From RPQK01 sp041946865 (GTDB lineage Bacteria; Acidobacteriota; UBA6911; RPQK01), in NCBI GenBank assembly GCA_041946865.1, contig JBHGBF010000139.1, forward strand, positions 1 through 14,345: a stretch of 14,345 nucleotides of DNA, read 5' to 3'. Position numbers and translations under genes: made by a program. The notes under the pieces are model-generated. The model was given only the letters and a program-made list of their open reading frames with translations, was not told the DNA's origin and did no database searches. Below are positions 7,190 to 13,532 of the stretch, in pieces (within the stretch, counting starts at the first letter, position 1; every line of letters starts with the position of its first letter).

Positions 7190-7525
7190 CAACAATTTAA
7201 GAAGATGGAATCGAGAGATGAGTGTCGAGTTGAACGCGCCAACATACGAGCCAGGAAACGTCGTTGATGGGAAGACGGCGTCCTCTTTTGACGGTTTTGA
7301 AATCGGGCGGGGAGGGGTCGTGTTGAGGGGTCGAAAACGGTTACTAAATACCCATTTTGTGACCCGCGGATTTTCGCGGAATATCGCGGAAAAAGACGCG
7401 GAAGACCGCATGGCGACTGGGTTGGAGGACCGTAGCCGGCCATGGTGCCAGGGCCTCGAAGGGCTCGGATTAGCACAGAATGATGATCCCGCCCACAGAA
7501 TCATGACACAGGACACAAAACAGTG
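7190..7525. other. Leader region of the operon, mostly non-coding
   Basis: About 335 bases between the recombinase and the operon. The main feature is the phased CGCGGA array at 7365-7402. One frame (7218-7526, 102 codons) is open, and its stop TGA shares its A with ATG 7526 (TGATG), as coupled genes often do. Its codon use and peptide look random, so I do not call it a gene with confidence. Confidence 0.35.
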
Positions 7526-7526
7526 A
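7218..7526 (+). CDS. Doubtful 102-residue reading frame ahead of the operon
   Basis: It begins ATGAGTGTCGAG and ends by TGATG overlap with the next start. That junction favours a gene. Against it are the lack of a ribosome site, a peptide with no recognisable domain, and the fact that the CGCGGA repeats lie inside it. Probably spurious. Confidence 0.18.
   Translation: MSVELNAPTYEPGNVVDGKTASSFDGFEIGRGGVVLRGRKRLLNTHFVTRGFSRNIAEKDAEDRMATGLEDRSRPWCQGLEGLGLAQNDDPAHRIMTQDTKQ
7365..7402 (+). repeat. Four phased CGCGGA repeats upstream of the operon
   Basis: CGCGGA at 7365, 7375, 7385 and 7397, starts 10, 10 and 12 bp apart, separated by AT-rich spacers. About one helical turn apart, they resemble iterons or repeated regulator sites. 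They lie about 125 bp before the first operon gene. Confidence 0.5.
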
Positions 7527-8872
7527 TGGCAGAAGTGGTTGAACTCGTGCCGAAAGGTGCCCTGGACAGGGTCCAGAAGGCGAATACGAAGGCCGGGCGA
7601 ACGGCCGGGGCGAGGTTCGCTCGCGTGGCACCGTCCTCAGAGGAAGAAGGTCCGGAACAGCCCCAGGGAGAAGAGGCAGCGCGGACGGAGATGATCGAGA
7701 AAGAGTCTGCCGACGCTTCGACCAGGCAGGATGCCTGCGGCCCCAGAGCAGGCGGGACGTCCGCGCTCCCACGTGAGTCGGCTGCGCGCCCGGGCGAAAC
7801 GCCTCGTACGCCAGAGGCGGCTGAATGCTTCGATATGTTCGAGATCGGCGAAGGGTGCGTGGGGGTCGTGTGGAGGCTCGGGAAGGTGGACGACTGGACG
7901 GCGCCGATTCTCGGGGCCGCGTGCAAGGAGATCCTGGGGAAGAAGCGAAACCGAAAGGTGGTCTTCGATTTTTCCGGCGTGGACGAGATGTCGACCGCCG
8001 GAGTCTCCACGCTTGTCCGGTTCAAGAACACGATTATCCATCTCGACAAAGCAATGTACCTGGTGGCCGGGCCGCGGCTGCGCGCTCAGCTCGCGGCCTC
8101 GTATGTCGACCGAATGATCGAGGTCGTCGACAGCGTGGCCCGGGTCGTCGGATCCGAGATTCGGTTTGAGGAACGACCGATGGTCAGAGGCCAGAGGCGC
8201 TGGTGGTGGTTCTGGCTGGTGTTCATGGTGTTCCAGTGCCTGGCATCTGGCCAGGAAGCAGGCGAGACGCCTGCGCCCCCGGAGAAATTCCCGAGCTTGA
8301 AAGAGTTGGAGCGGCAGCTTGAGGGGTCGCCGGAGTTGTTGGCTTTGCGGTTGGAAGCAGACAAGTTGGCGCTGGCGCAGAGCTGGACGAGGAACGTCAA
8401 TCTGCATGCCGGCTACTCGCAGCATTTCGCAGCGTACGTTCCGGTTCTGTCCGAGAAGGATCGGCAGGTGTCGGGGGACACGTTCGTTGTCGGCGTTTCC
8501 GTGTCGGTGTCTCTGGATGACCTGCTCCACAAGCGGAAGAACCGGGATTTGGAGCTGAAGATGAAGCAAGTCGAATACGAGCGGCTGTTTCAGACGAAGC
8601 TGGCAGCGCTCCGAGTTCTCTACGGGAACCGGCTGAAGCTCCTTGAAGAGTTGAAGGCCATAGATGCACGTTCCAGGACGCTTGAACTGAAACTCGAGAA
8701 AGTGAAGGCGGCTTTGCGGTTTGAATATCTCGAATTCGATCCGATTGATCTCGCCGAGGCCGAAGAAGCGGTCGCCCGCGTGAGGGTGGAAAAAGCCCAA
8801 ACCGAACTCGAGATCCGCGGTCTGGAGACACGCATGATGGAGATCGTCGGGAAAGTCGTGGCGGCCGCATGA
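7526..8872 (+). CDS. STAS domain fused to a TolC-like outer-membrane-channel protein
   Basis: A 448-residue product from ATG 7526. Residues about 1-100 are disordered and contain REP-derived peptide. Residues about 103-215 are a STAS domain, with VVFDFSGVDEMSTAGVSTLV in the place of the usual D-S-G-V-x-x-x-D-S-x-G strand-loop; Thr replaces the phosphorylatable Ser. Residues 219-243 (MVRGQRRWWWFWLVFMVFQC then LASGQ) look exactly like a signal peptide. Residues about 255-446 are long amphipathic helices of TolC/OEP type (SPELLALRLEADKLALAQSW, VGVSVSVSLDDLL, then a helical hairpin to METRMMEIVGK-like end). It is much shorter than TolC, so only one repeat or a degenerate channel protein. The STAS part would be cytosolic and the rest exported, which a single chain cannot easily do; an internal start at 8180 would solve this. 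GTG 7523 and ATG 7835 are other possible starts. Overlaps the next gene by ATGA. Confidence 0.65.
   Translation: MAEVVELVPKGALDRVQKANTKAGRTAGARFARVAPSSEEEGPEQPQGEEAARTEMIEKESADASTRQDACGPRAGGTSALPRESAARPGETPRTPEAAECFDMFEIGEGCVGVVWRLGKVDDWTAPILGAACKEILGKKRNRKVVFDFSGVDEMSTAGVSTLVRFKNTIIHLDKAMYLVAGPRLRAQLAASYVDRMIEVVDSVARVVGSEIRFEERPMVRGQRRWWWFWLVFMVFQCLASGQEAGETPAPPEKFPSLKELERQLEGSPELLALRLEADKLALAQSWTRNVNLHAGYSQHFAAYVPVLSEKDRQVSGDTFVVGVSVSVSLDDLLHKRKNRDLELKMKQVEYERLFQTKLAALRVLYGNRLKLLEELKAIDARSRTLELKLEKVKAALRFEYLEFDPIDLAEAEEAVARVRVEKAQTELEIRGLETRMMEIVGKVVAAA
7725..7771 (+). repeat. Two REP-like units inside the STAS-TolC gene
   Basis: Two 21-base units at 7725-7745 and 7751-7771, each with a short palindrome (GGCAGGATGCCTGC; GGCGGGACGTCCGC) followed by CCCCA or TCCCA. 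They encode DACGP and AGGTSALP. A third related unit is at 8261-8281. Such units, usually intergenic, are common in Planctomycetota and related genomes. Confidence 0.55.
8168..8182 (+). promoter_or_regulatory. Internal ribosome site and start inside the STAS-TolC gene
   Basis: GAGGA at 8168-8172 is 7 bases before ATG 8180, in frame, and this Met begins the signal-peptide-like segment MVRGQRRWWWFW. This would yield a separate, exported TolC-like product of 230 residues. Inference from sequence only. Confidence 0.45.
8261..8281 (+). repeat. Third REP-like unit, after the signal-peptide-like segment
   Basis: GGCGAGACGCCTGCGCCCCC, the same kind of palindrome as at 7751, read in the same frame (AGETPAPP). 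It sits exactly at the junction between the signal-like segment and the TolC-like region. Confidence 0.55.
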
Positions 8873-10062
8873 CTCTTTTCACATTCCTGGTCGTGTCGGC
8901 TGTCATCCTCATCCTCAGTGTCCCCGCTCTTCGAAGGAAAGCACGAGTGGCGTCCTTCGACCCCGGCTCCTTTCCGGTCGCGGTCATCACTGAAACGAAA
9001 CCGAACGAACCGGAGGCGCGCACAGCGATTCGGCTGGGTGGCGAGATCTGCTGGACGCCCGAGAATCATCCGAACCCTCACGTGCTGATCCTTGGCGGAT
9101 CGGGGAGCGGTAAGACCTGGACCATCCGGCACCTGGCGCAAGCCCTGCTTCGGAATGGCTATGACTGCGTGCTGTTTGACTTTCACGGCGACCTGATGCT
9201 GAGCGGTGTCGAAACCTGTCCGATCGCCTTTGATTCCGGCTTCGGCGTCAATCCCCTGGAGGTTGGCCTTGATTCGAGAGGCGGCGGGCCGGACCCACAA
9301 CGTTTCGAAGTCCTCGAGCAGCTACGGAACGCCTTCCGCCCGATGGGTGTTCTTCAGTTGGCAGTGCTCGATTCCTGCCTGAAAGAAGCGTATGCGAAGG
9401 CCGGCATGCGACAGGAGGACCCATCCACGTGGGAGTTGGCGGCGCCGCACTTTGGGCAGTTCGAGACCGAACTGCTGAAGCGAATTGCCGCCGAACCGGA
9501 GGATGTACGCCTCCGAGGCCTCCGCGCCAAGATCAGCCCGATCTTCGACTCCAGGATCTTCAGCAAGCCCCAGGCGGAGATCCCGATTCTGAGGACGGGC
9601 AAGGCGACTCCCGGCCGGGGCCTCCGGCTGGAGCTCGCCAGTCTGCCGGCGGCGCTTCAGTACCTGGCGACCGATACCCTGCTGAAACAGATCTTTCGGA
9701 GGCGACAGATCGCCGGTGTTCAGGAGGCCGTCTCGCTCTATCTGATGATCGATGAGACGAAGCTCTGCACGCCCGCCCGCAAGGACTCGCCGCTGGCCGC
9801 CTTGAACCGCCTGGCAACCGAAGGGCGCAAGTTCGGCATGGGACTCGTCGTTTCCAGTCAGTTCATCGGTCACCTCGGCCGCGATGTCGTCGTGAACACT
9901 TTCACGAAAATCCTCATGAAGGTCGACAAGACCGAGCAAACGGCAACTGCCAGGCGCTTTCGGGTCGAAGAGCTGCGCCTCGATGCTTTGAGGAACCCGG
10001 GCGATCCGCTCGTGAATTTCGCGGACTCAAACGAATGGAAGGAGGTCCGGATTGGACATTGA
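8869..10062 (+). CDS. HerA/FtsK-superfamily DNA-pump-type ATPase with N-terminal membrane anchor
   Basis: A 397-residue protein. One membrane helix lies at 4-20 (FTFLVVSAVILILSVPA), then a RecA-like HerA/VirB4-type ATPase. Walker A is GGSGSGKT at 76-83. LFDFHGDL at 102-109 is a HerA/TraG-type signature. Walker B SLYLMIDE is at 289-296. TEGRKFGMGLVVSSQFIGHL (317-336) carries the conserved Arg and the sensor Gln. VVNTFTKILMKV is the end-of-domain strand. Members of this superfamily pump DNA or drive conjugation, but no coupling-protein all-alpha domain is evident, so it is closer to HerA or VirB4 than to TraD. ATG overlaps the upstream stop by 4 bp and there is no strong ribosome site, so translation is probably coupled. 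It may move DNA through the neighbouring envelope proteins, which is inference. Confidence 0.8.
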   Translation: MTLFTFLVVSAVILILSVPALRRKARVASFDPGSFPVAVITETKPNEPEARTAIRLGGEICWTPENHPNPHVLILGGSGSGKTWTIRHLAQALLRNGYDCVLFDFHGDLMLSGVETCPIAFDSGFGVNPLEVGLDSRGGGPDPQRFEVLEQLRNAFRPMGVLQLAVLDSCLKEAYAKAGMRQEDPSTWELAAPHFGQFETELLKRIAAEPEDVRLRGLRAKISPIFDSRIFSKPQAEIPILRTGKATPGRGLRLELASLPAALQYLATDTLLKQIFRRRQIAGVQEAVSLYLMIDETKLCTPARKDSPLAALNRLATEGRKFGMGLVVSSQFIGHLGRDVVVNTFTKILMKVDKTEQTATARRFRVEELRLDALRNPGDPLVNFADSNEWKEVRIGH

Positions 10063-10999
10063 ACAAAAGACGGGCGGCGCCCGGGAACGCTACCAACCGA
10101 TCGTCGTCGGTCGGAGTCGCGAGCTCGGGGAGCTATGGGAACTGGCGTCCAAAGGCCGGCACGTTCTGGTCACTGGCGCACCCGGGATTGGAAAGACTGT
10201 TCTCCTTCAAATGCTCCTCAAAGGCCTGTCCGAGCGCGGAGACGCGAACGTCTTTCGGATCTCCGAGATTCGCCCGTTCAAGAATGCACTGGTCGAGCTG
10301 GCGGAGCAACTTCATGAGAAGAGGATCTTCCTCCATCCGCGGCTGGCGGCGTCGGTCGTCCGGGCGTTGCCCTGGGAGAAACTCGCTCCGAAAGTCCGAG
10401 CCCTGACCGTAAAAGCCCTGGCGGAGGCGTTAGTCCTCAGCCTGAAGGGTCAACAGGCGACCTTGATTTGTGACCAGTTTGAACGGGCCACCCCAACCGA
10501 GCTCGCCTGGTTTCACCAGTTCTTCGACGTCGCTACCGTAATCCTGGCGACCTCCGATCCGGCTAACCCCAAGCTGAAACCGGTTCTGGACCGCGTGCCG
10601 GCAAAGGTCGAACTGAAGGAGTTCTCCCAGGCGGAGTCCGAGGAATTGATAGACTGCTGCTTCGATGCCGCCCCGTTTGCGGTCTCGGATATCGCCTGGT
10701 ACCGGCGGGAGATCTGGCGCAAGAGCCAGGGAAATCCGCGGGCGATCAAGGACCTGCTGGCCGATCATTCGCTTGAAAAATACATCGACAGCCAGGCCAT
10801 CCGTGCGATCGCCAGCGAACAGGGAGTTCGGTACTTCGCGGTCTCCTGGGTGGTCCTCGCTGGCGCGCTCCTGTTCTCGATTCATCGTTATGTCGGCCGA
10901 GGCCTCGGAGACCGGGACGCCTACATCATCGGCGCGGTCGGCATGGTGGTCTTCATCTTCCTTTCAATGCTCGTCAGAAAGGCCAATCGACGATCATGA
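10052..10999 (+). CDS. AAA/STAND-like ATPase with two C-terminal membrane helices
   Basis: A 315-residue protein from TTG, with GGAGG at 10041-10045 as the ribosome site. Walker A is GAPGIGKT at 42-49, preceded by VVGRSRELGELWELA, a STAND/Orc-type entry. Walker B TLICDQFE is at 137-144, sensor 1 TSD at 167-169, and a GNP-containing sensor-2-type helix (SQGNPRAIKDLL) at 225-236. Helices at 261-277 and 291-308 anchor it in the inner membrane, with the ATPase cytosolic. It overlaps the HerA-type gene by 11 bp. Possible roles are a regulatory or loading ATPase for the HerA-type pump. No effector domain is present, so it is not a classical STAND defence protein. Confidence 0.75.
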   Translation: MDIEQKTGGARERYQPIVVGRSRELGELWELASKGRHVLVTGAPGIGKTVLLQMLLKGLSERGDANVFRISEIRPFKNALVELAEQLHEKRIFLHPRLAASVVRALPWEKLAPKVRALTVKALAEALVLSLKGQQATLICDQFERATPTELAWFHQFFDVATVILATSDPANPKLKPVLDRVPAKVELKEFSQAESEELIDCCFDAAPFAVSDIAWYRREIWRKSQGNPRAIKDLLADHSLEKYIDSQAIRAIASEQGVRYFAVSWVVLAGALLFSIHRYVGRGLGDRDAYIIGAVGMVVFIFLSMLVRKANRRS

Positions 11000-12651
11000 C
11001 CAGCTCTTCTCACTTGGCGAGCTCCGCTCTGATTTACCTGATCGGCTGCTCTGTTGTTGAATCCCCGCCAACGATTCAAGGTGTAGTGACGACGGCCGCG
11101 GGTTCGCTCCTGCCCGACATCGATCTGCCCACCTCGGCGATCGGGCGGCCGTTCTTCCCGATCGCCTCCTGGGTCAATCGGAAGATCGGGCACCGTACAC
11201 TGACCCACAGCTTCTTGGGTATTGTGTTCTTTGGCTTCCTGGCTTGCGTATTCGGCTGGGCGCTCAGCAGCTGGCTTGGCGCCCCCTCTGCTCAGTACGC
11301 CTGGTTTCTGACGCTTGGCTTTGCTTCGCACATTCTGGTGGACACTCTCAACAAGACCGGCGTTGACCTGTTCTGGCCGGCCCGGATCCGAGGCGTGTTC
11401 TTTGGGAATGAGAGGTACCGGATTGTCTCCGCCGGCCGGGGAGACTACTGGTTCATGACTGTCTGTCTCGTCGCCAATCTGGCCTGCTACCCACTCGCTC
11501 GGGACGGATTCACGTTCTCGCTGCATCAGGCCTTCGGCGATATCTATTCGGTTTCGACGGATTTCAAGGAGTACGGAGAGCGCAATCGAATCTGGGTCGA
11601 CCTTGAAGGGGTCGACGCGATTTCCAACCAGAAGGTGGCGGGCCGTTTCGAGGTCTTGGCTGCGGTTGATAGCGGCGCCGTGCTGATCGAGCAAGGAGGC
11701 CTGAAACAGCTGGTCTCAAGGACCGCCCCACTGCACGTCTTCCCCACCAGGGTGAAGATAGCGATCGGGGAGCCAACCACGATCTCGACCAGGGAGATCC
11801 AGATGGCCGGCCGGACTCTGGGGGAACTGCCGAGATTCCCAGGCGCCAGTCGCGTCCTTTACTATGGATACCTGACCCCGGCAAAGCTTGCTCCATTGAG
11901 CGTCCACCGCGATCGTTACGACTCCGTGGCGCTGCGCCTGGACAAGCTCAGGCTCGAACACGCTGAGTACCGGGATATCGAGGAACAGGATATCGGTCAC
12001 CTGGTGATTCGTGAGGGAACCGTACTGGCCAAGATCCATGATCTACCACCCAGGCTCCCGGATCCGTCGGCCGAAGCAGGACAAAGAACAGTCGGGTTAG
12101 TCGAGCTGCGTGTTCGACCAGACGATCGACTCCTGATCTCGGAGGGGGATGATGTGTCTCACGGTCAACCGATTGCCGTCCGGGACGTCTCGAAGCAACT
12201 ACGAACCTTGGCTCTCCAGCTCCAGGAGGAAGCGACTCGGCTGCAGGCGGATCTCGAGCAGATCGAGATCCAGATCAGAGCCACGGAACGGGAGATGCAC
12301 TCGCGCGAACTGGAGCGAGCCGAGCTCGAGAGGCGATTGCTGCCAGTCCGCGCCGAGCCTTTGCTGAACAAAGAGGCGGACAAACTCGAGAAGGCGCTGG
12401 TCGAGCAGAAGACGCGTCTGGAAGACCTGGCTGGGAGACGAAGCCTTTTACTCAGCCGACGAACGGATATCTCCGGTCGGCTCCAATCAGTCGCCCGTGA
12501 AGCGGCCGAGCGGCGAGAGATCATTTTGAAGGAAGCGGAAATCAAGGCCGGGTTCGCCGGCAGAATCGTCCGAATCATCAGAGAGTCGGCCGCATCCGAG
12601 ATCACACTCCGCATCTCTTACCAAACTTCCAACCCAACCCCATCGAATTAG
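10996..12651 (+). CDS. YdjM-like membrane metal-dependent hydrolase fused to HlyD-like adaptor
   Basis: A 551-residue protein. Residues 1-180 are a YdjM/DUF457 membrane hydrolase: GSLLPDIDLPTSAIGR (36-51), GHRTLTHS (65-72), FASHILVDTLNKTGVDLFWP (109-128) and IVSAGRGDY (143-151), with membrane helices at about 73-93, 101-118 and 153-168. Residues about 190-300 are a soluble region that I cannot name. From about 365 it looks like a periplasmic adaptor: a half-lipoyl segment LLISEGDDVSHGQPIAV (379-395), a long coiled coil (about 400-510), and the second half AGFAGRIVRIIRE (518-530). HlyD/AcrA-type adaptors bridge an inner-membrane pump to a TolC-like channel, so this chain would pair with the 7526 product. 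ATG overlaps the upstream stop by 4 bp. The fusion is unusual; a frame error joining two genes cannot be excluded. Confidence 0.7.
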   Translation: MTSSSHLASSALIYLIGCSVVESPPTIQGVVTTAAGSLLPDIDLPTSAIGRPFFPIASWVNRKIGHRTLTHSFLGIVFFGFLACVFGWALSSWLGAPSAQYAWFLTLGFASHILVDTLNKTGVDLFWPARIRGVFFGNERYRIVSAGRGDYWFMTVCLVANLACYPLARDGFTFSLHQAFGDIYSVSTDFKEYGERNRIWVDLEGVDAISNQKVAGRFEVLAAVDSGAVLIEQGGLKQLVSRTAPLHVFPTRVKIAIGEPTTISTREIQMAGRTLGELPRFPGASRVLYYGYLTPAKLAPLSVHRDRYDSVALRLDKLRLEHAEYRDIEEQDIGHLVIREGTVLAKIHDLPPRLPDPSAEAGQRTVGLVELRVRPDDRLLISEGDDVSHGQPIAVRDVSKQLRTLALQLQEEATRLQADLEQIEIQIRATEREMHSRELERAELERRLLPVRAEPLLNKEADKLEKALVEQKTRLEDLAGRRSLLLSRRTDISGRLQSVAREAAERREIILKEAEIKAGFAGRIVRIIRESAASEITLRISYQTSNPTPSN

Positions 12652-12895
12652 AACCGCAATTTCCCTGGCCTGACTTTACCTGCCACCGCCGCATCATTCA
12701 GCGGCACCGTGACCATCGACTTTTCAGCGAAGTCGATTAAAGATGGCCCCGTTTGAAGTCGGCGGCCGGCTGACGTTCGGCTTTCCGGCCGCTAATCGGC
12801 AGGACGGTTGTTTGGATCCTGCCAACCTGGCCGCTGCCGTCGACCAACGGTCCAGCACTTCGGAGTGCCTATCGCGGACTTTGAGTGAGCGCGAC
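12652..12895. other. Intergenic region with several hairpins
   Basis: Contains ATCGACTT (12715-12722) / AAGTCGAT (12730-12737), a perfect 8-bp stem with a 7-base loop. Further on are GGCAGGA/TCCTGCC and GCACT-TCGG-AGTGC, two smaller hairpins. No protein is convincing. It may be a leader or small structured RNA before the two small membrane protein genes, or a decayed copy. Confidence 0.3.
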
Positions 12896-12922
12896 GGCGG
12901 CTTTTACATAGAGGAGGTCGTC
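12896..12922 (+). promoter_or_regulatory. Leader repeat and ribosome site of first small gene
   Basis: Starts GGCGGCTTT and ends GGAGGTCG(T/C)C immediately before a TTG. The same 27-base layout occurs at 13234-13260 before the second paralog, so the two genes were duplicated with their leaders. Confidence 0.55.
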
Positions 12923-13297
12923 TTGGTTTTCAGGACGAAGTCGGTCCGGACGACCGCGTTGGTCCTGTTTTTCATCGTCCTCGGTCCTTACATGGGGCTC
13001 GACGGGCTCATCCGGGCAGTCGGGAGCGGCGCGACCATTTGCACGCAGTGGGTCAAGTGGATCCACCGGGCCCGGCTGCTACGGATTCCGGCGGATAGCG
13101 TGGAGTTGTACATCGGTTGCACTTTTGTCACCGCCGTGACCCGAGCCTGTCTGTCCATTCCCCCTATCAGTCGCTGCCACAGCTGTGAAGCCTTGTCGCG
13201 CTTTGCTTCGGACGGGCTTCTGCTTCCGGCCGTGGCGGCTTTCCATATAAGGAGGTCGCCTTGTTGTCCAGAAAGAAGTGGGCCCGGACCGCCCTGA
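12923..13297 (+). CDS. Small membrane protein paralog 1, probable stop-loss extension
   Basis: TTG start, with GGAGG at 12913-12917, 5 bases upstream. The first 61 codons align with paralog 2: R-x-K-x-x-R-T, a hydrophobic stretch (about residues 11-28), LDG, then an IPA-containing tail. After RIPADSVE the frame reads TTG where the paralog has TGA, so it runs on for about 64 residues of unlikely peptide to 13297, through the second gene's start. Function unknown; a single membrane helix. The region upstream is open in frame from ATG 12743, but that extension lacks a ribosome site and the leader repeat supports TTG 12923. Confidence 0.5.
   Translation: MVFRTKSVRTTALVLFFIVLGPYMGLDGLIRAVGSGATICTQWVKWIHRARLLRIPADSVELYIGCTFVTAVTRACLSIPPISRCHSCEALSRFASDGLLLPAVAAFHIRRSPCCPERSGPGPP
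13234..13260 (+). promoter_or_regulatory. Leader repeat and ribosome site of second small gene
   Basis: GGCGGCTTTCCATATAAGG followed by AGGTCGCC. It has the same length as the leader at 12896 and nearly the same ends. GGAGG is at 13251-13255, 5 bases before TTG 13261. Confidence 0.55.
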
Positions 13298-13434
13298 TGC
13301 TGATGCTTCTCAGCTTCTTTGGCTATGAGATGAACCTGGATGGGTTTGTCTCGATCGTCAGGGATACGCTGAACGGTGTCGTCGGGGTGTGCACCGGAAA
13401 ACCCATCAAGATCCCCGCCAAGAGAGTGGCGTGA
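13261..13434 (+). CDS. Small membrane protein paralog 2
   Basis: A 57-residue product beginning MLSRKKWARTALMLMLLSFF. A hydrophobic helix covers about 10-22, then GYEMNLDGFVSIVRD, and a basic tail ending KIPAKRVA. TTG start with a strong ribosome site. It is paralogous to the gene at 12923, and shares its leader. Topology is probably N-in with a basic first segment. No family recognised. Confidence 0.6.
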   Translation: MLSRKKWARTALMLMLLSFFGYEMNLDGFVSIVRDTLNGVVGVCTGKPIKIPAKRVA

Positions 13435-13461
13435 TTCCAATCGTCACTTCATCCCAGGCAA

Positions 13462-13484
13462 GCCCCCGGCCGAGTGCTGGGGGC
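13462..13484. terminator. Strong hairpin between convergent genes
   Basis: GCCCCCGGC (13462-13470) and GCTGGGGGC (13476-13484) form a 9-bp stem, counting one G-U, with loop CGAGT. It lies between the plus-strand small gene and the minus-strand TPR gene. No T run follows on either strand, so intrinsic termination is not certain. Confidence 0.4.
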
Positions 13485-13532
13485 CCCTCCCGCGCACCCA
13501 TCCTCGCAGTGCGGAGGGAATGTCATGTTCCC

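Noticed and set aside
7637..8800. Long minus-strand frame of 387 codons
   Set aside because: Antisense shadow of the STAS-TolC gene; it follows high GC third positions and has no ribosome site or domain.
9322..9939. Minus-strand frame of 205 codons
   Set aside because: Shadow of the HerA-type ATPase, whose Walker motifs are intact in the plus frame.
10921..11694. Minus-strand frame of 257 codons
   Set aside because: Shadow of the hydrolase-adaptor gene; His/Gly/Arg-rich peptide without a domain.
12743..12922. N-terminal extension of small membrane protein 1 from ATG 12743
   Set aside because: No ribosome site, crosses hairpins, and the duplicated leader places the start at TTG 12923.
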